A DNA stretch of 64,000 nt from Toxonevra muliebris (GCA_963691655.1 OY829327.1:65856079-65920078), one strand, 5' to 3'; positions 11,867-23,844 are shown, counted from the stretch's first letter. Numbers and translations: made by a program. The notes: a model not told the origin generated them from the sequence alone.

Positions 11867-12692
11867 ATGGAAACCAAAGATTTGGAATTGCATTATTGGT
11901 CAAATTTCGGTATATGTAATACCTGCGAGTACACACAGAAAATCTGCAACGGTTTTTCAAAATTATACAGCTTCATCTTCGAAAGCGACTTGGAATCTGT
12001 TGGCACATTTGACTCGGTGTTGTTATATTCATTTGTGATTATATTTTTGGCATTTTTAGTTATATCCATATTAACTATTTTTGAAAAGGATCAAAAGGTA
12101 ACTTCTAAAAATTATTCTCATTAACAGTTAATGTTGTTTATAAAAAATATTAAAGTCATTGCAGCAAATAAAACGCAAAGTGAAAAACTCGACAGCAGTA
12201 ATTGCTAATCTCGCGGCGGCGTTGTGGGCAATAAGGGAAACAAAGTTCAAAAGTATCACCTATGAAGGATATAAGAGAATAAGTAGAAATAAGAGCTCCC
12301 TTTTGGCCCTACAAGATCCACCAGAAACAAACGAGGACGAAGCATCCAAAGAAGCGGAAAAGCGTTTGAAAGAAAAAAGTTCATTAAAGAAAAAAACTGG
12401 TAGAGCGTTTGGTATTAAAGCCACCAAAAGAGAGTTATCACCGCCACAAGTGAAGACGGCTCCCTTTCCCTACCAAAAACGAGTTAAATTAGCACCTGAA
12501 AAAAAGGCAAACAGTCTGTTCAATGTAAGCAGCACTAAAACAAAAGATCTGCGTGCAAGTTCTAGTTCCTCTTCGTTACCTCAAAAACATCATTCTGAAC
12601 TGTCACCACGTTCACAGAGTTCTGGAAGTAGGATCCTCTCCACAGCCAAATCGGGAAGAAAATCGCAGAGTACTAGTGAAGCCGTAAAATGA
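11867..12692 (+). CDS. Small single-pass membrane protein, two exons, family not recognised
   Basis: Exon 1 is 11867-12097, then a phase-0 intron (GTAACT ... TTGCAG), and exon 2 is 12165-12692, giving 252 residues. The start has a good context (AATCATGG). Residues 1-48 include three cysteines (C17, C20, C27) and stay uncharged near the end. A strong hydrophobic segment at about 51-71 (LLYSFVIIFLAFLVISIL) is the only membrane span. The remaining ~180 residues are very basic and Ser/Lys-rich, with KR, KKK and RKSQS-type patches and a serine run at about 204-209. This predicts a short outer N-terminus and a long basic inner tail. A polyadenylation signal follows at 12731. I do not recognise the family. 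The two-exon structure is intact over 759 coding bases in a region where everything else is decayed, which argues for a real gene, perhaps lineage-restricted. Confidence 0.7.
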
Positions 12693-12730
12693 GATAAATA
12701 CAGCTAAAATGCAAATGAAACCGAAATTAA

Positions 12731-12736
12731 AATAAA
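12731..12736 (+). terminator. Polyadenylation signal AATAAA
   Basis: Canonical hexamer 39 bases after the stop codon of the two-exon gene. It supports the 3' end of that transcript. Confidence 0.6.
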
Positions 12737-12739
12737 ATG

Positions 12740-13408
12740 CTATGAAATGAAAATTAAATATGTTTATTAGGATATACAAATTATATTTAAATACAAAACT
12801 ACATTAACCTTAAATCTCTCAAAAAAAGTTTATTGTAAAATTTTTGAAGCGTTGTTGTTGCACTCATACGAAACTAATAAGAAACGAAGTTATGCTGTTG
12901 TGATATGGGGATCGGCTGGATACAATCATGCAGAGACACGACTTCTCGCCGACATAGTTGCGTCTGCTTGATTGCATATCGCGGAACTTTACTCTTTACG
13001 TCGTGTCTGTGTCGATAAGTGCAAAGAGTGTCAACAGAAGAAAAGCAACAACAAAGTAGAGGGAAGTATACTGCAAAAACTTCAGCAGAATTTGTTATAA
13101 ATGTTTTCTAATAATTTTCAAATAAACAACAGAGTTTCATTTCTACTGTGAGTGCCCGCAGACACATAATTTTTTTTTACCTGGAAGAATTTACACATAT
13201 GGCCAGATAAAAGTTAACACCTCATACATTTTGGAAATCAAAAATTGTTTTCAAAAATTGAAAATTGTATTTTGAACATTGCGTTTTTAATAAGTCTGGA
13301 GCCTTTTTATTTGACAAACATACCATTTACTTCAAGAATCCGCTTTTACATATACTTTTTCAATTTCAATGCAATGGGCCTAATTTTTAACGGTTCGTAT
13401 GAGGAACA
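12740..13408. other. Intergenic stretch without genes
   Basis: No gene found. 12890-13030 is less AT-rich and contains GACACGAC ... GTCGTGTC as a loose inverted motif. It could be a small element, but ends could not be placed. Confidence 0.5.
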
Positions 13409-13409
13409 T

Positions 13410-13780
13410 TAAATTATGTACCTAATTGTTCCAAAATTTATTTTTTTATTACATTTAAGTATTTCAATTAGAGCCATGTCAGCTATTAAATAATAAGAAG
13501 TAAAGATTTTTATGTTTGACGTATCCACCTCATGCTTAGGTAACAGGCGTGGTATTGATTTTATCAAGTCTCGGCAGTGTTCGACCTTCATTTTGCTATT
13601 CCCAGTTTCTGTTATCATATTAATTTTTCGAGTTTACCACATATCTTTTAGAGCTACCTAATAGTTCTCAATAGGGTTTAGGTCTCTGCTGTTTTCTATC
13701 TATTTTTTCGATTCAATGCCAGCTTCTTTCAGATATTACTTTACTATAAATAGAAAATTAATCGTTATTTGTTTGATAGA
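13410..13780 (-). pseudogene. Tc1/mariner transposase relic (C-terminal DDE region)
   Basis: Read on the minus strand, 13740-13630 gives YLKEAGIESKK, then in a neighbouring frame SRDLNPIENY and ALKDMW. This is the DLNPIEN block around the third catalytic residue of Tc1-type transposases. The frame 13618-13409 continues with KMKVEHCRDLIKSIPRLL, which corresponds to the usual C-terminal CxxLIxSMPxR motif. Several stops and at least one frameshift separate the pieces. Terminal inverted repeats were not found, so only a fragment remains. Confidence 0.75.
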
Positions 13781-16485
13781 ATAAAGATTGCCGGTTTTGA
13801 AAAATATCATAATTATACTTTTAGCTCTAAGGCTTAACTCTGGAAAAAGAAGAACTCTTGAAATCTTTTTAAAACGTGGTTTAACGTTTTTGTACTATGA
13901 ATAATTTTGAAATTATGGCTTGTAAAAGGCATCATATTGTTATTTAATAACACTAGTTTACAAATTTTTAAAAATTGTCTGATCTATGGCATTTGACAGT
14001 CATTGCTTACGTAAAATAGCGCGCTCAATCCCAAAATGAATTCAAAAAAATTTAAAGTAATAAATAAGCTTAATAAATAATAAAAAATTTAAAAAATTTT
14101 TCTTGATATTGTCAAATTTACATTATTTTAGTTCTGAAAAAAAAGCAGTGGTTCAAAATGAAAAAAGGAAAGAGTACGCCAGTGCTGGTTTCAAGAAACA
14201 TTTTTTGGGGCAAATAAAAGTTAAAAATTCTTCATATAGATAGAATTTTTATATCAGTTATTATTATTTTAAGTGTTTGAAAATGCGGAGAGGGGTATGC
14301 AGCTATTTACCCCTTGCATCCACCACTTTCAAATTTAGCGACCAAAATCCGTACGATTTACACATTTATACTACCTTTACCAAAAGTAAATCAGATGTCA
14401 ATTTAGAAAACATATCTTGTGATATAGAAAAAATATTCACTCATTTAACGATTAATTGTTAGAGAGTAAGTAAATATAAAAAAGAGCGGCGCCCTGGCTA
14501 CTTTTATAGCACATTTTTTTTTTCTATTTCCTGGCGTAGCACAGTGTACATCGAATTCAGCAAGCCCCTTTTAGCTCAAGTACACTTGACGTGCCCTATA
14601 AATTTTTAGCCAAGAACAGCTAAAAATTCTTGAGTGGTATTTGGGGATTAATAAATGAGGGTTTAATCCAAGGATGGGCACCTGGGCCTAATTAGGCTAA
14701 TTTTGAGTTTAAACATGTATATCTTTTTTCAATGCTTTTTTTTTTTTCTTGCTGAATCGATCTCCATGATTTCTTGTGCCAATGTTTTCTGAGCACAAAG
14801 AAATAAAATTTATAGCAATTTATTTTGAATTTGAGGTTTAATTAGACCCAATAGGTAATTTTGGGGTTTAAGGAAAATATATATATATAAAAAAATGTGT
14901 GTATATATGCGTAAATACATACACACACATACATGCAAATTATTGCCAAATCTATGTGTTTTCCTTATATAATCATCAACAGTTTGTCTGATCTTAGTCG
15001 AATTTGGTGTAGAGATGCATTTATATGTATGTCAAGTTGTGGGCTATAAAATGTGACCGTATCTCAAAGTGCTCATGGCATTTTCCCAAAAATCCAATAT
15101 TTACGAATATCATATCAAGCTAAAGTAATAAAATTTATTATGGAGACTTTCTTGTTCCATACCAAACCAATTCTCAAATATGAACTCGATAATGGGCGTA
15201 TCAACTTTGGCCCCCCTAACTTTTCTCCCAGCTTCCCCCAGCCCCCTTCCTTACTGATAAGAATTTAATGCATTTGATCATCTGCCAAAAATAAAAACAA
15301 AATTAAAAAGGATGAAAAAATGTTAACCCCCTTACGGAAACCTTTGGATCTGCTAGTCCGTGAACTGTTGAATAATGAAATATATAAAAAATAATTTCTT
15401 CAAATCATTCTAAGCAATTTCTGAATTAAAATTTATAAGAAATAGAAAATAAATAAATACTAATCACTTAACACAAACTGGTTTTTAAAAATATATTTTT
15501 GGTATAACACTAAGAAACGCTAGTATTTTCAATTAGTACTTCAAAAAAAAATCAATATTTTTTGATTTTAAAATGCAAAATTTTTAACAAAAATTCAAAA
15601 TATTTTTCAAGTTTATCTAAACTTTGAACTCAAGTTCCACAAAAACTCTTTAAACAAAGGGTCGATCCCAATTACCTCCATTATCTTAAGGTCATTTCGT
15701 GACCTTTTTAAGAAGTATCACTGAGATCACTGATGAGGAATCGTGGCGGATTCCGCAACGGCCAGTTGATTTGCCCGTCTCTGTATATTCTGTTGTTGTG
15801 ATGACTACATATATACGTTCTTTAATCCTGTTATACATTATTTAAATGAAACTAAAACATGGAACAGTAGTCAAGACTTTGAAAATTAATAAATAGATTT
15901 AATTTTCTTAGTCTACAAAAAACATAATAAAATAAAATATCAATTTTGTGCACAGCAACCGTTTCCAATTGATCTGAAATTCTATACAGATATTTTTTTG
16001 AGTAAAATGAACCGATCGAGGGAGTGCCATCAGTAGGTTTATCGAAAAAAAATTCTGCATATAGCTTAATGGCACCCTTGTAAAATGCAAATATTTTACT
16101 TCTACAATTGACGCATTAAATAATGCACAGAAATCATTAGCAACATGTCTCATTGTTATTTTCACAAAATATCTAAAACTATAAAAAGGTAATTATTGTT
16201 ATTTTCATAATTTTACAAAAATAATTTTCATTTTCACACACAAATTTGACAGTTTACTTGAATACAAATTTTGGTGTGACGTACATGCGCAGCACGAAAC
16301 AAAATTTGCGCAGCTGTGGACGTAATCTTTATTTCTATCATTCTTGAATGGAATCGTATGTTGTTGTAATTACGTTAGAAAACCAAATACTTGTACCTCA
16401 CACATAAGACAAAAGTTTAAATTTTGTTGCACTGTGTTATCCATAATTACTATATAAATTGTTGGTGTACAAATCCAATTGAAAG
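13781..16485. other. AT-rich stretch without genes
   Basis: No supported coding region. Simple repeats occur at 14878-14935 (AT-rich, then CA-rich). 15689-15705 contains AGGTCA and TGACCT separated by 5 bases. Confidence 0.6.
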
Positions 16486-16935
16486 CAGGGTTACCGTTTT
16501 GCTTATTTGTAAGAAAATTTGCTTACTTTTTTATGGTTGTGCATACGTGTACTTTTTTCTCATTTTGTTAATTTTTTTTTTTTATTTAATTTTAACTGAA
16601 ATTTGCAACAAAATTTTGATATAAGTATTGGCATAATTTTTTTATTATTCCCTTTATTTCGTTTTTTTCATTCAATAAGAATGGGTGGCACTAATTATGT
16701 TCATGCATATTTTGTGTCATCCCTGCAAGTTATCGAATGAAAAATGTAAGTAGTACCAAAATTACATAGGGCCACAAATTTTTAACCAAATTTCCGAGAG
16801 ATTTTCCAACGGGTCTATATTAATTTGGGGTCGCTGATCACATCTAGTTCTCCCACAATGACTTGAAGTCGGAAAAATGGGATCTTCAGGGGCTATTAAG
16901 AAATTTGTTTATTTCATCAGATACGAATTTGTTAT
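16486..16935 (+). mobile_element. hAT-type non-autonomous element, left part only
   Basis: It starts CAGGGTTACCG, like the hAT element at 29895, and stays alignable with it for ~450 bp. Shared pieces are GGCATAATTTTTTTATT, GAAAAATGTAAGTAGTACC, CATAGGGCCACAAATTTT and TTCAGGGGCTATTAAGA. The match stops at ~16935, exactly where the inverted module of the neighbouring array begins. The right half was therefore lost or replaced. Confidence 0.65.
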
Positions 16936-16938
16936 TTG

Positions 16939-17220
16939 TTAAGTCGTATTTATTAAAAATATTTTGGATAAAAATGTTATGTGACGTGTTCCAATTTCTT
17001 TTGTTAAATATTTCAAAATTTCTTCTTTAACTTTTTCTATAATTAATGAGAAAATGACGAGGATGATAGGGACTACATCTTCTATATATCCACTTGCCGA
17101 ACCCAAGTGTAGTTTCCAAGGAATCTCGTTGTTAACTTCACACCCGTACCCTGATTCAATAACCAAAATGGGCGGGAATGAAACAAAGGAATGAAACCAA
17201 GAAAATCTATTGTGACCCAA
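16939..17220 (-). pseudogene. Inverted copy of the array module, 93-codon open frame
   Basis: The frame opens with MGHNRFSWFHSFVSFPP, then joins the array consensus at NEIPWKLHLGSASGY and continues through a hydrophobic stretch (VVPIILVIFSLI) and a charged tail (EKVKEEILKYLTKEIG). The upstream ~35 codons differ from those of the direct copies, so this may be a 5' part the other units lack. No family recognised. It could be a gene remnant or a repeat-borne frame. Confidence 0.4.
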
Positions 17221-17699
17221 AAGTTGTTAAAAACTAAAAAGTTGATGAAATGTGAGGTTATGTTGAAATAATGTATGCATGTTAGACCATTTTATTATTA
17301 ATTAATTTAATGTTAACCAAATTATTTAATAAAACAAACTCAAAATAGTTTGAAAGTATAAAAATAAGTAAATCTTTTTCTTTGGCTGTCATTTCATCCA
17401 ATACTACGTATGCCGGCTGTGGCGTAGATTTTTCAGCTGGTGGTCAGGATGAGATTCCTTGGAAACTACACTTGGGTTCGGCAAGTGGATATATAGAAGA
17501 TGTAGTCCCTATCATCCCCGTCATTTTCTCATTAATTATAGAAAAAGTTAAAAAATAAATTTTGAAATATTTAACAAAAGGAATTGGAACACGACACATA
17601 ACATTTTTATACAAAATATTTTTAATAAATACGACATAACAAATGACTTTTAATTACATTCTGCTACTAAATTAAGAATTTATAAACATCATTGAGTTT

Positions 17700-17960
17700 T
17701 ATTCTGCAGTTGTCATCATTTATTTCACTACTACGTATGCTGGCTATAGCCTAGATTTTCCAGGTGGTGGTCAGGACGAAATTGCTTGGAAACTGGACTT
17801 GGGTTCGGCCAGTGGGTGTATGGAAGTGTTAGTCCCAGTCTTCCTCTTCATTTTTCCATTAGTTATAGAAAAAGTTAAAGAAGAAATTTTGAAATATTTA
17901 ACAAAAGAAATTGGAACACGACACATAACATTTTCAACCAAAATATTAATAAATACGACT
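17700..17960 (+). pseudogene. Best-preserved direct copy of the array module
   Basis: From the acceptor-like TTCTGCAG at ~17709 the frame reads VVIIYFTTTYAGYSLDFP, GGGQDEIAWKLDLGSASG, then a hydrophobic segment (MEVLVPVFLFIFPLVI) and EKVKEEILKYLTKEIGTRHI before a stop at ~17959. That is about 80 codons. The other copies keep the same peptide with changes, e.g. DEIPWKLDLGSA. The frame is conserved across copies more than the AT-rich spacer. The layout (hydrophobic start, polar middle, hydrophobic stretch, basic amphipathic end) does not match a family I know. Confidence 0.4.
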
Positions 17961-18937
17961 TAACAAATAACTTTTAATTACATTATGCTACTAAATTAAG
18001 AATTTATAAACATTATTGAGTCTTTTTCTGCAGTTGTCATTTATTTTACTACTACGTGTGCTGGCTATAGCCTAAATTTTCCAGCTGGTGGCCAGGACGA
18101 GATTCCTTGGAAAATGGACTTGGGTTCGGCCAATGGGTATATGGAGGTGTTAGTTCCAATCTTCCTCTTCATTTTGTCATCAACCATAGAAAAATTTAAA
18201 GACGAAATTTCGACCAATTAGTCAAAAAAAAAAAAAAAATGCACAAAACCTTTGCTATAACTTCTAACAAATAGCAAAAAAATTTATGACATCTGTTAGA
18301 GTAACTTAATTAATTTATTGTTAATCATATTATTTAGAAAAATAAGTATGTTTGCTTAAATTTTATAGGCAATTATTGATTTAAATAAACATTTCAAGTT
18401 TGTTTACATTTTGCCTTTTCTTAGAATTTCATACGGGCGCAATGATGGAATATCACACATGCACAAACAAACAATTTCATCCAAGTATTTTTAATAAATA
18501 CGACATAACAAATTACTTTTATTTAAACTCTGCCATTAAATTATGAATCTATAAACATTATTGAGTCTTTTTCTGCAGTTATCATTTATTACAATACTAC
18601 GTTTGCTGGCTATAGCCTAGATTTTCCAACTGGTGGTTAGGACGAGATTCCTTGGAAATTAGACTTGAGTTCGGCAAGTGAGTACATTTAAGTTTTAGTC
18701 CCAATCTTTCTCTTCACTTTGCCACCAAACATAGAAAAAGTTAAAGACAAAATATTAAGATATTTTACGGAATATATTAGATTAAGTGAAATTTACAACT
18801 GATTTTCAGGTCGAGATTCCTTCGAAGCTAAAGTTGGGTTTTATGGGTGAGTATAGAGGTTTTAAGTAAATTCTGCCTCTAAACCAATAAACCCAAATAA
18901 ATTAAAACTGTATTGAGTCTTTTTCTGTAGTTATCAT

Positions 18938-19174
18938 TTGTTTCAATACAACGTGTGCATTGATTTTCCAACTGGTGGTCAGGACGGGATTCTTGGGAAA
19001 CTAGACTTGGGTTCGGCAATTGGGTATATAGAAGTATTAGTCCCTATCTTTCTCGTCATTTTGCCATCAACCATAGAAAAAGTTAAAGACGAAATTTCGA
19101 AATATTTAACAAAAGAAATTGGAACACGACACATTTTAAACCAAAATATTTTTAATAAATACGACAACAAATAA
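18938..19174 (+). pseudogene. Array module copy 5, 78-codon open frame
   Basis: Open from FQYNVCIDFPTGGQDGI through the hydrophobic stretch (VLVPIFLVILPSTI) to KYLTKEIGTRHI. It has lost part of the usual AGYSLDFP stretch. The frame ends just after the conserved GTRHI. Function unknown. Confidence 0.4.
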
Positions 19175-19510
19175 CTTTTAATTACATTCTGCAACTAAAT
19201 TAAGAATTTATAAACATTATTGAGTCTTTTTCTGCGGTTGTCATTTATTCCACTACTACGTGAGCTGGCTATAGCCTAGATTTTCCAACTGGTTGCCAGG
19301 ATGAGATTCCTTGGAAAATGGACTTGGGTTCGGCAAGTGAGTATATGGAAGTGTTAGCCCCTATCTTTCTCGTCATTTTGCCATTAATTATAGAAAAAGT
19401 GTAAGACGAAATTTGAGAAATTAGTTTAAAAACAAAATCATTGCTGTAGCTCCTAACAGATAGAATAAAGAACTATGACGTCTTTTGAAAAACTTAATTA
19501 GTTTATTTTT

Positions 19511-21070
19511 TTCTTGTTTGTTCATTTTTCGATAGTTACTTTCTGCTTTAATTTATTTAACTTTTAATGTATAGATATTTCAATTAAAAAAGTTGTAGAG
19601 CTTATAGAGCTACCATGTGGAATCCTAACTATCAGGATTATAAAAAATATAAGCATGTTAGCGAATAGCTTAACATGCATATCGCCGTTAGCGATAAAAA
19701 CCGTAAAATTTACCTTCAAAATAGTTTGCTTAGTCTGCTTTTAGACGAGGACACTTGTTAGCAACTCTCAAATTAGCAAGCTAAATTGAAGCTCTGTCAA
19801 ATTGCTAAAGTGTGTATCGAGAAAGATTTGAAATGCTAATCGCGCAGCTGACTCCGTGGGGTGTTTAGACTTTTTTTTAAGAGGTGGCTATGTCCTATCT
19901 TTAGAAACTATCTACAACTTACGCAATAATTCACACTCTTTTTTTAATCTACCTATATTTCGCACCACTCATGTTCATGACTTTCCCGTCATTCGAGCTA
20001 TTTATTAAATATATATTAAATCCTTGAATATTTCGAAGAACTTTATTTGCATATTTGAAAAAAGTTAAATTCTGACTTCTTTATTTCAAACACACTGAAA
20101 TTGAAGTTTTATTGCGATCTAGAAACTAATTCATAAGTGCATTGTATTTTTTTCTTCAACATCATTATCACATTTTTTTTGTTATTGTTTTTTATTTAAT
20201 TCCTTTTTTTTTTTATAAGTTTGCTTTTGGCTTTCATATATTCTTTATTTAACTTAATAAGTACTAACAATTTTTTTTTTGTTTATTTTATATTTTCTGT
20301 TCATCCACAAATTCCTATTATTCATTTACATACAAATTTATTTTAAAAGAAGGTTCATTTATCACTATTTTATTATATGAAATATAATTTACCATACTCT
20401 TAAGTGATTAATTTTTGTCAATTATTTCAACTATTTTTTGTAAATTTATTTTAAGTGTTAGAAATTGAATAAAACCATAAATAATTTTGTGCAAAGAAAC
20501 TTAAATAATAGTAACAGAAAAATTAGCAATAAACTAAAGCTGTTGGAATTAATTTTACTTTCTTTTTAATTAATTAACATTAAAAAAGTGATAACAGTAG
20601 TAAAAATTCACAATTTTAAAAGCAAAACTAGTGTAATTTTACTTATAAAAATATCATAACATAAAATTCAACAGAGCTCATATTAAATAAATATCATTGC
20701 TGATGTTGTCAAGCTGTGTTGAATGTTAAGCTGACACACATATAATTAATTTTGATGTAAGCCCAAGTGATATCGACCTTCCGGACGTCTAGCTTCTTCC
20801 TGACTTCTAGACATCCTTTGAAATTTAATGATGATCACAATTAAGTTTCCCACTTCCCGGAATTTTTATGACCTCCGTTTTTTCCATCGGACATCACACA
20901 TTAAGCATGATTACATAGAAAAATAGAAAACGAAAACAAGTAAATAACACTGTGCAACAATTTTAGGGGCATGGAATCTAACGGAGAAGTGACCCGGATT
21001 TGATTCCAAATATCTTCTCTAAATAGTATTATTGAAAGGAACTACCACTACCGTTCTATATACTTTTTGA
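19511..21070. other. AT-rich stretch without genes
   Basis: No coding region or element end found. 20150-20320 is mostly T-rich. 20780-20820 has a short imperfect inverted motif (GACGTCTAGCTTC ... CTTCTAGAC). Confidence 0.6.
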
Positions 21071-21175
21071 CGACCTCGATAGTCTAGTGGGTAGTGCACT
21101 AGACTTTCATCCGGGAGGCTCGGGTTCGATTCCCGTCTTCGCCTGGTGGTTAATTTTCATAACTTTCTTATATCC
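21071..21175 (+). mobile_element. tRNA-derived SINE, copy B (head only)
   Basis: Best-preserved head of the SINE family: box A TAGTCTAGTGG at 21080-21090 and a perfect box B GGTTCGATTCC at 21123-21133. It is followed by the family-specific GGTGGTTAATTTTCATAACT, so it is not a functional tRNA gene. The match to copies A and C ends near 21175, so the body and LINE-like tail are missing. Confidence 0.75.
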
Positions 21176-21479
21176 ACGCAAGCGAATTTTTGTTTATTTC
21201 GCTTTAGCGATTAGAAATAATAAGTATTTTATCATTATTTCATATTGTATTTTCAATTATGTTTATTATCCAATTGGATTTAAGTTATTGCTCCTGATGT
21301 AACTCGCGCAGCCTATTGAAAAAATTGAATTACTTGAAAACCAAAAAAGCTACGTTATTGAGTATGCCATTATATATGGGGTTAAGTTATGCTATATCAC
21401 GAACGAATTTTTTGGCAAGTGCGATATAGGTTACAGGGCTTGGTATGCGAATATAGGAGCTTGTGCTTAGCTTCACTAA

Positions 21480-23270
21480 CCTCTACTAAGTCAGGACCGT
21501 CAGTGCGTGGTGAAAAGCCATACCCTGCTCGAGGTAACCCTGCTTTAACGGAACACTGCGGATCTAGACCTGAACAGTCGAAAACTGGTTCCTCTTCAAC
21601 GGCTCGAATAATGGATGTGCAGGCTCGAAACTCGTTGGAGACAAATATGACAGGGGTAGAAAATCAGGGCCCCGGAGGTAGCAAGCTGCTGGTTGAGGAC
21701 ATTCCCTTTTCGGGGGTGTGCCCTCGCCTGGTTCTATCAGCAAATCGCTGGAGAGCCTGTTGCTATGCGATGACGAAGCAAGAGCAGAAGAATCGGAAAA
21801 GGCTCAGGAGGTACAGAAAACCTTTTCAAAACCTGACGCTGGATTCGAGGTGACTGGAACGGCTCATTACCGCAGCAACACTCCGACGCAGCTTCTGATG
21901 TCCGCCGGCATTATGGTTAATCCTTGTGCAAACTTGGAAAGTACCAGCACGTCGATGGGCTTTGAGGCTACGCCTGGTTTAGGGGCCGGACAGGTGGAAT
22001 CTAATATGGTCCGTGAGGTGCATGCAACCCATGCAAATCTTGGTACCGTTTTGGAGGAAACCAGGACGGCTCCTCTCCAGGCACCGCTTATGCCTTCCAT
22101 TGGTCTGATGATTAATCCCAGTTCAAGCTCGGGCAGTACAATCGAGCCGATGGATACAGAAGCAGTGCCCGGTTCAGGGGTCGGTCTGCCCAAAAGACAG
22201 ATCAAAAGGATAAGGCATAGATGGGCGGGAGCAGCTATGGTTCGGGATGAAGCAGTGGAAGAAAGTCCGGTGGATACCATTGTGTAAACCCAAATCAAGA
22301 CTGCGGAAAATGCATCTGCGAAAATTGCCGTTTCGTCTCTGCTATGTTCTACCCCTGTTGCTGAAACTGGCATGAGGAACAGATCGGATGATGACCCGTC
22401 TGATCTGGTCAACTTGACAGGGGAAGCCTCGGTGTCTGCTCCGGCTAAAATGAGTAAGGCGAAAAGGAGGAAGGCTGAAAGGCAAGAATCCTTAGTAGTC
22501 AGCGACCGACTGCGCTGCTACAGGACGAGGAGCCTCAGGCAGTCGCTTTGTTGGATTCAGTGGTGAGTTTACGCCCAGTAGTGGGTCTAACGTGGTGACT
22601 GCGGTGGCCACTAAGAACGTAGCTGCGGTAGCGGCAGGGGAAGCGAACGATAGCGAGCGGTCTAAAGGATCCAAGGGCAGACATCAATTTGCCCAAGGCT
22701 CCAGCGGAACATCTGGTACGGGAGCTAGGAATGCGGCTACAAGCAGTGCACCGGGTACGACGCCTGGAAATCCACTGGCTTCTGCGAGCGGTGACTATGC
22801 TCAAGTTGCCGCTCAAAGGTCTACTGTCTTAACAACAGATAGACTTTATCGACAGCCAAGTCTGGGTGGCCATGGGGACCTCGAAAGAGGCCCCTAGTTT
22901 GGAGCGGATGAGGGCGGATCATGGCATCTTGCAGGTGCAGTGCTCCAACCATTATTCGCTCGACTGGCAAACTAAGACAGTGGCTAGAATGTCAGTCTTT
23001 GAAGGCTGTTAATTTGTCATTAGACAAATTAGCAAATTTCAAAGACTGACGCGGGTGAGCATGACAATCCCTGGGCAACCAAGGGAGCCTCATGCCATAA
23101 TCACCTGAATACGTACCCAGAACGCTGGGCTTGAAACGACGCACTGGAGAACGTATCAATATACTAAGGCGGGATCGAAACCAAGATTTGGAAACGCTTC
23201 CCGTTTGGTTATTGGTGTCGATCCGGAGTCGTTGAAGGTCATATGATCTAGGTACGGCATGCACCTTTAT
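21480..23270 (+). pseudogene. LINE ORF1 (gag-like), frameshifted
   Basis: Readable in pieces: 21389-21853, 21718-22287, 22372-22566 and 22592-22897 in shifting frames. It is rich in Ser, Thr, Pro and Gly, with basic patches (KAKRRKAERQ, KRQIKRIRHR) and a late DYAQVAAQ motif. The last part at ~23040-23270 gives THWRTYQYTKAG, then LVIGVDPESLK, the conserved C-terminal block of ORF1 proteins in R1/I/LOA-type LINEs. ORF1 proteins bind the element RNA. No CCHC knuckle is evident here. Confidence 0.65.
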
Positions 23271-23289
23271 CTGAATTTGGGAAGCGTAC

Positions 23290-23838
23290 TTGTTACGCTA
23301 CTGGATTCTTTATGTCGTTCAGCATTACTTCTCACAAATTAACTTGCAGCATAGCAAATCGGCTACTGCCCTCTTATGCAGTAGCTATGCGAAACTGCAT
23401 ACAAATCCCCACATAATTTTAATCCAAGAACCATGGGTGTTTAAAAGACGCGTATGCGGATTGGAAGGAGTTAAGTGGGGTTCCGTCCTCTATTGTGAAG
23501 GAGTGGTTCGTCCGCGTTGTTGCATGATTGTGCCGAAAGCGGTTGACTACACGACGTTAAGACAATTTTGCTGTCAAGACCTCGTTGCAGTTAAAATAAA
23601 GTACCGTTATGGGGGAGGTGTGGTGGAGACTATTGTTGTTTTGGCTTACCTTCCCTACGATTCTATTATGCCCCCTCCTACTAGGGAGTTGATGGAAGTC
23701 GTACGATACGCGGAATCAAATGGCTTAGGACTAATAGTGGGCTGTGCCGCCAATGCTCAGAACACTATCTGGGGAGCACCAAGTGTAACTTCAGGGGAAA
23801 TAAGCTGTTGGATTTTATTCTGTCATCCCGACTGGTAA
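23290..23838 (+). pseudogene. LINE ORF2 apurinic-type endonuclease domain, 3'-truncated
   Basis: The frame begins near INLQHSKSATALL and contains LIQEPWVF (the catalytic Glu block), VLAYLP (the YxPP-like block) and LGLIVGCAANAQNTIWG. The last is the GDFNAHN-type block with its Asp replaced. The terminal SDH motif is absent because the sequence jumps at ~23840 to the region after the endonuclease. The domain would nick target DNA in an active LINE; here it lacks key residues. Confidence 0.75.
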
Positions 23839-23844
23839 TTCAAA

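Larger units (their letters stand above)
16936..19510. repeat. Tandem array of a ~320-bp coding-like module, seven direct copies plus one inverted
   Basis: Anchoring on the GAGATTCCTTGG motif, direct copies lie at 17451, 17778, 18099, 18644, 18813 (short and degenerate), 18986 and 19303. An inverted copy occupies 16939-17220. The spacing of full units is 317-327 bp. Most units contain TTTTTCTGCAG (splice-acceptor-like) just before an open stretch that encodes a conserved peptide (see 17700-17960), then AT-rich spacer with ATAAATACGAC. Copies after 18099 and 19303 share an extra downstream piece (CTAACARATAG ...), suggesting a higher-order duplication. Several copies carry stops. Confidence 0.8.

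Noticed and set aside
13195..14215. Terminal repeats of the Tc1 relic (AATAAAAGTTAA-type phrases)
   Set aside because: The two phrases are in direct, not inverted, orientation.
21071..21145. Functional tRNA gene (box A and B perfect)
   Set aside because: Followed by the SINE-specific extension shared with copies at 11035 and 43862; no clean acceptor stem.
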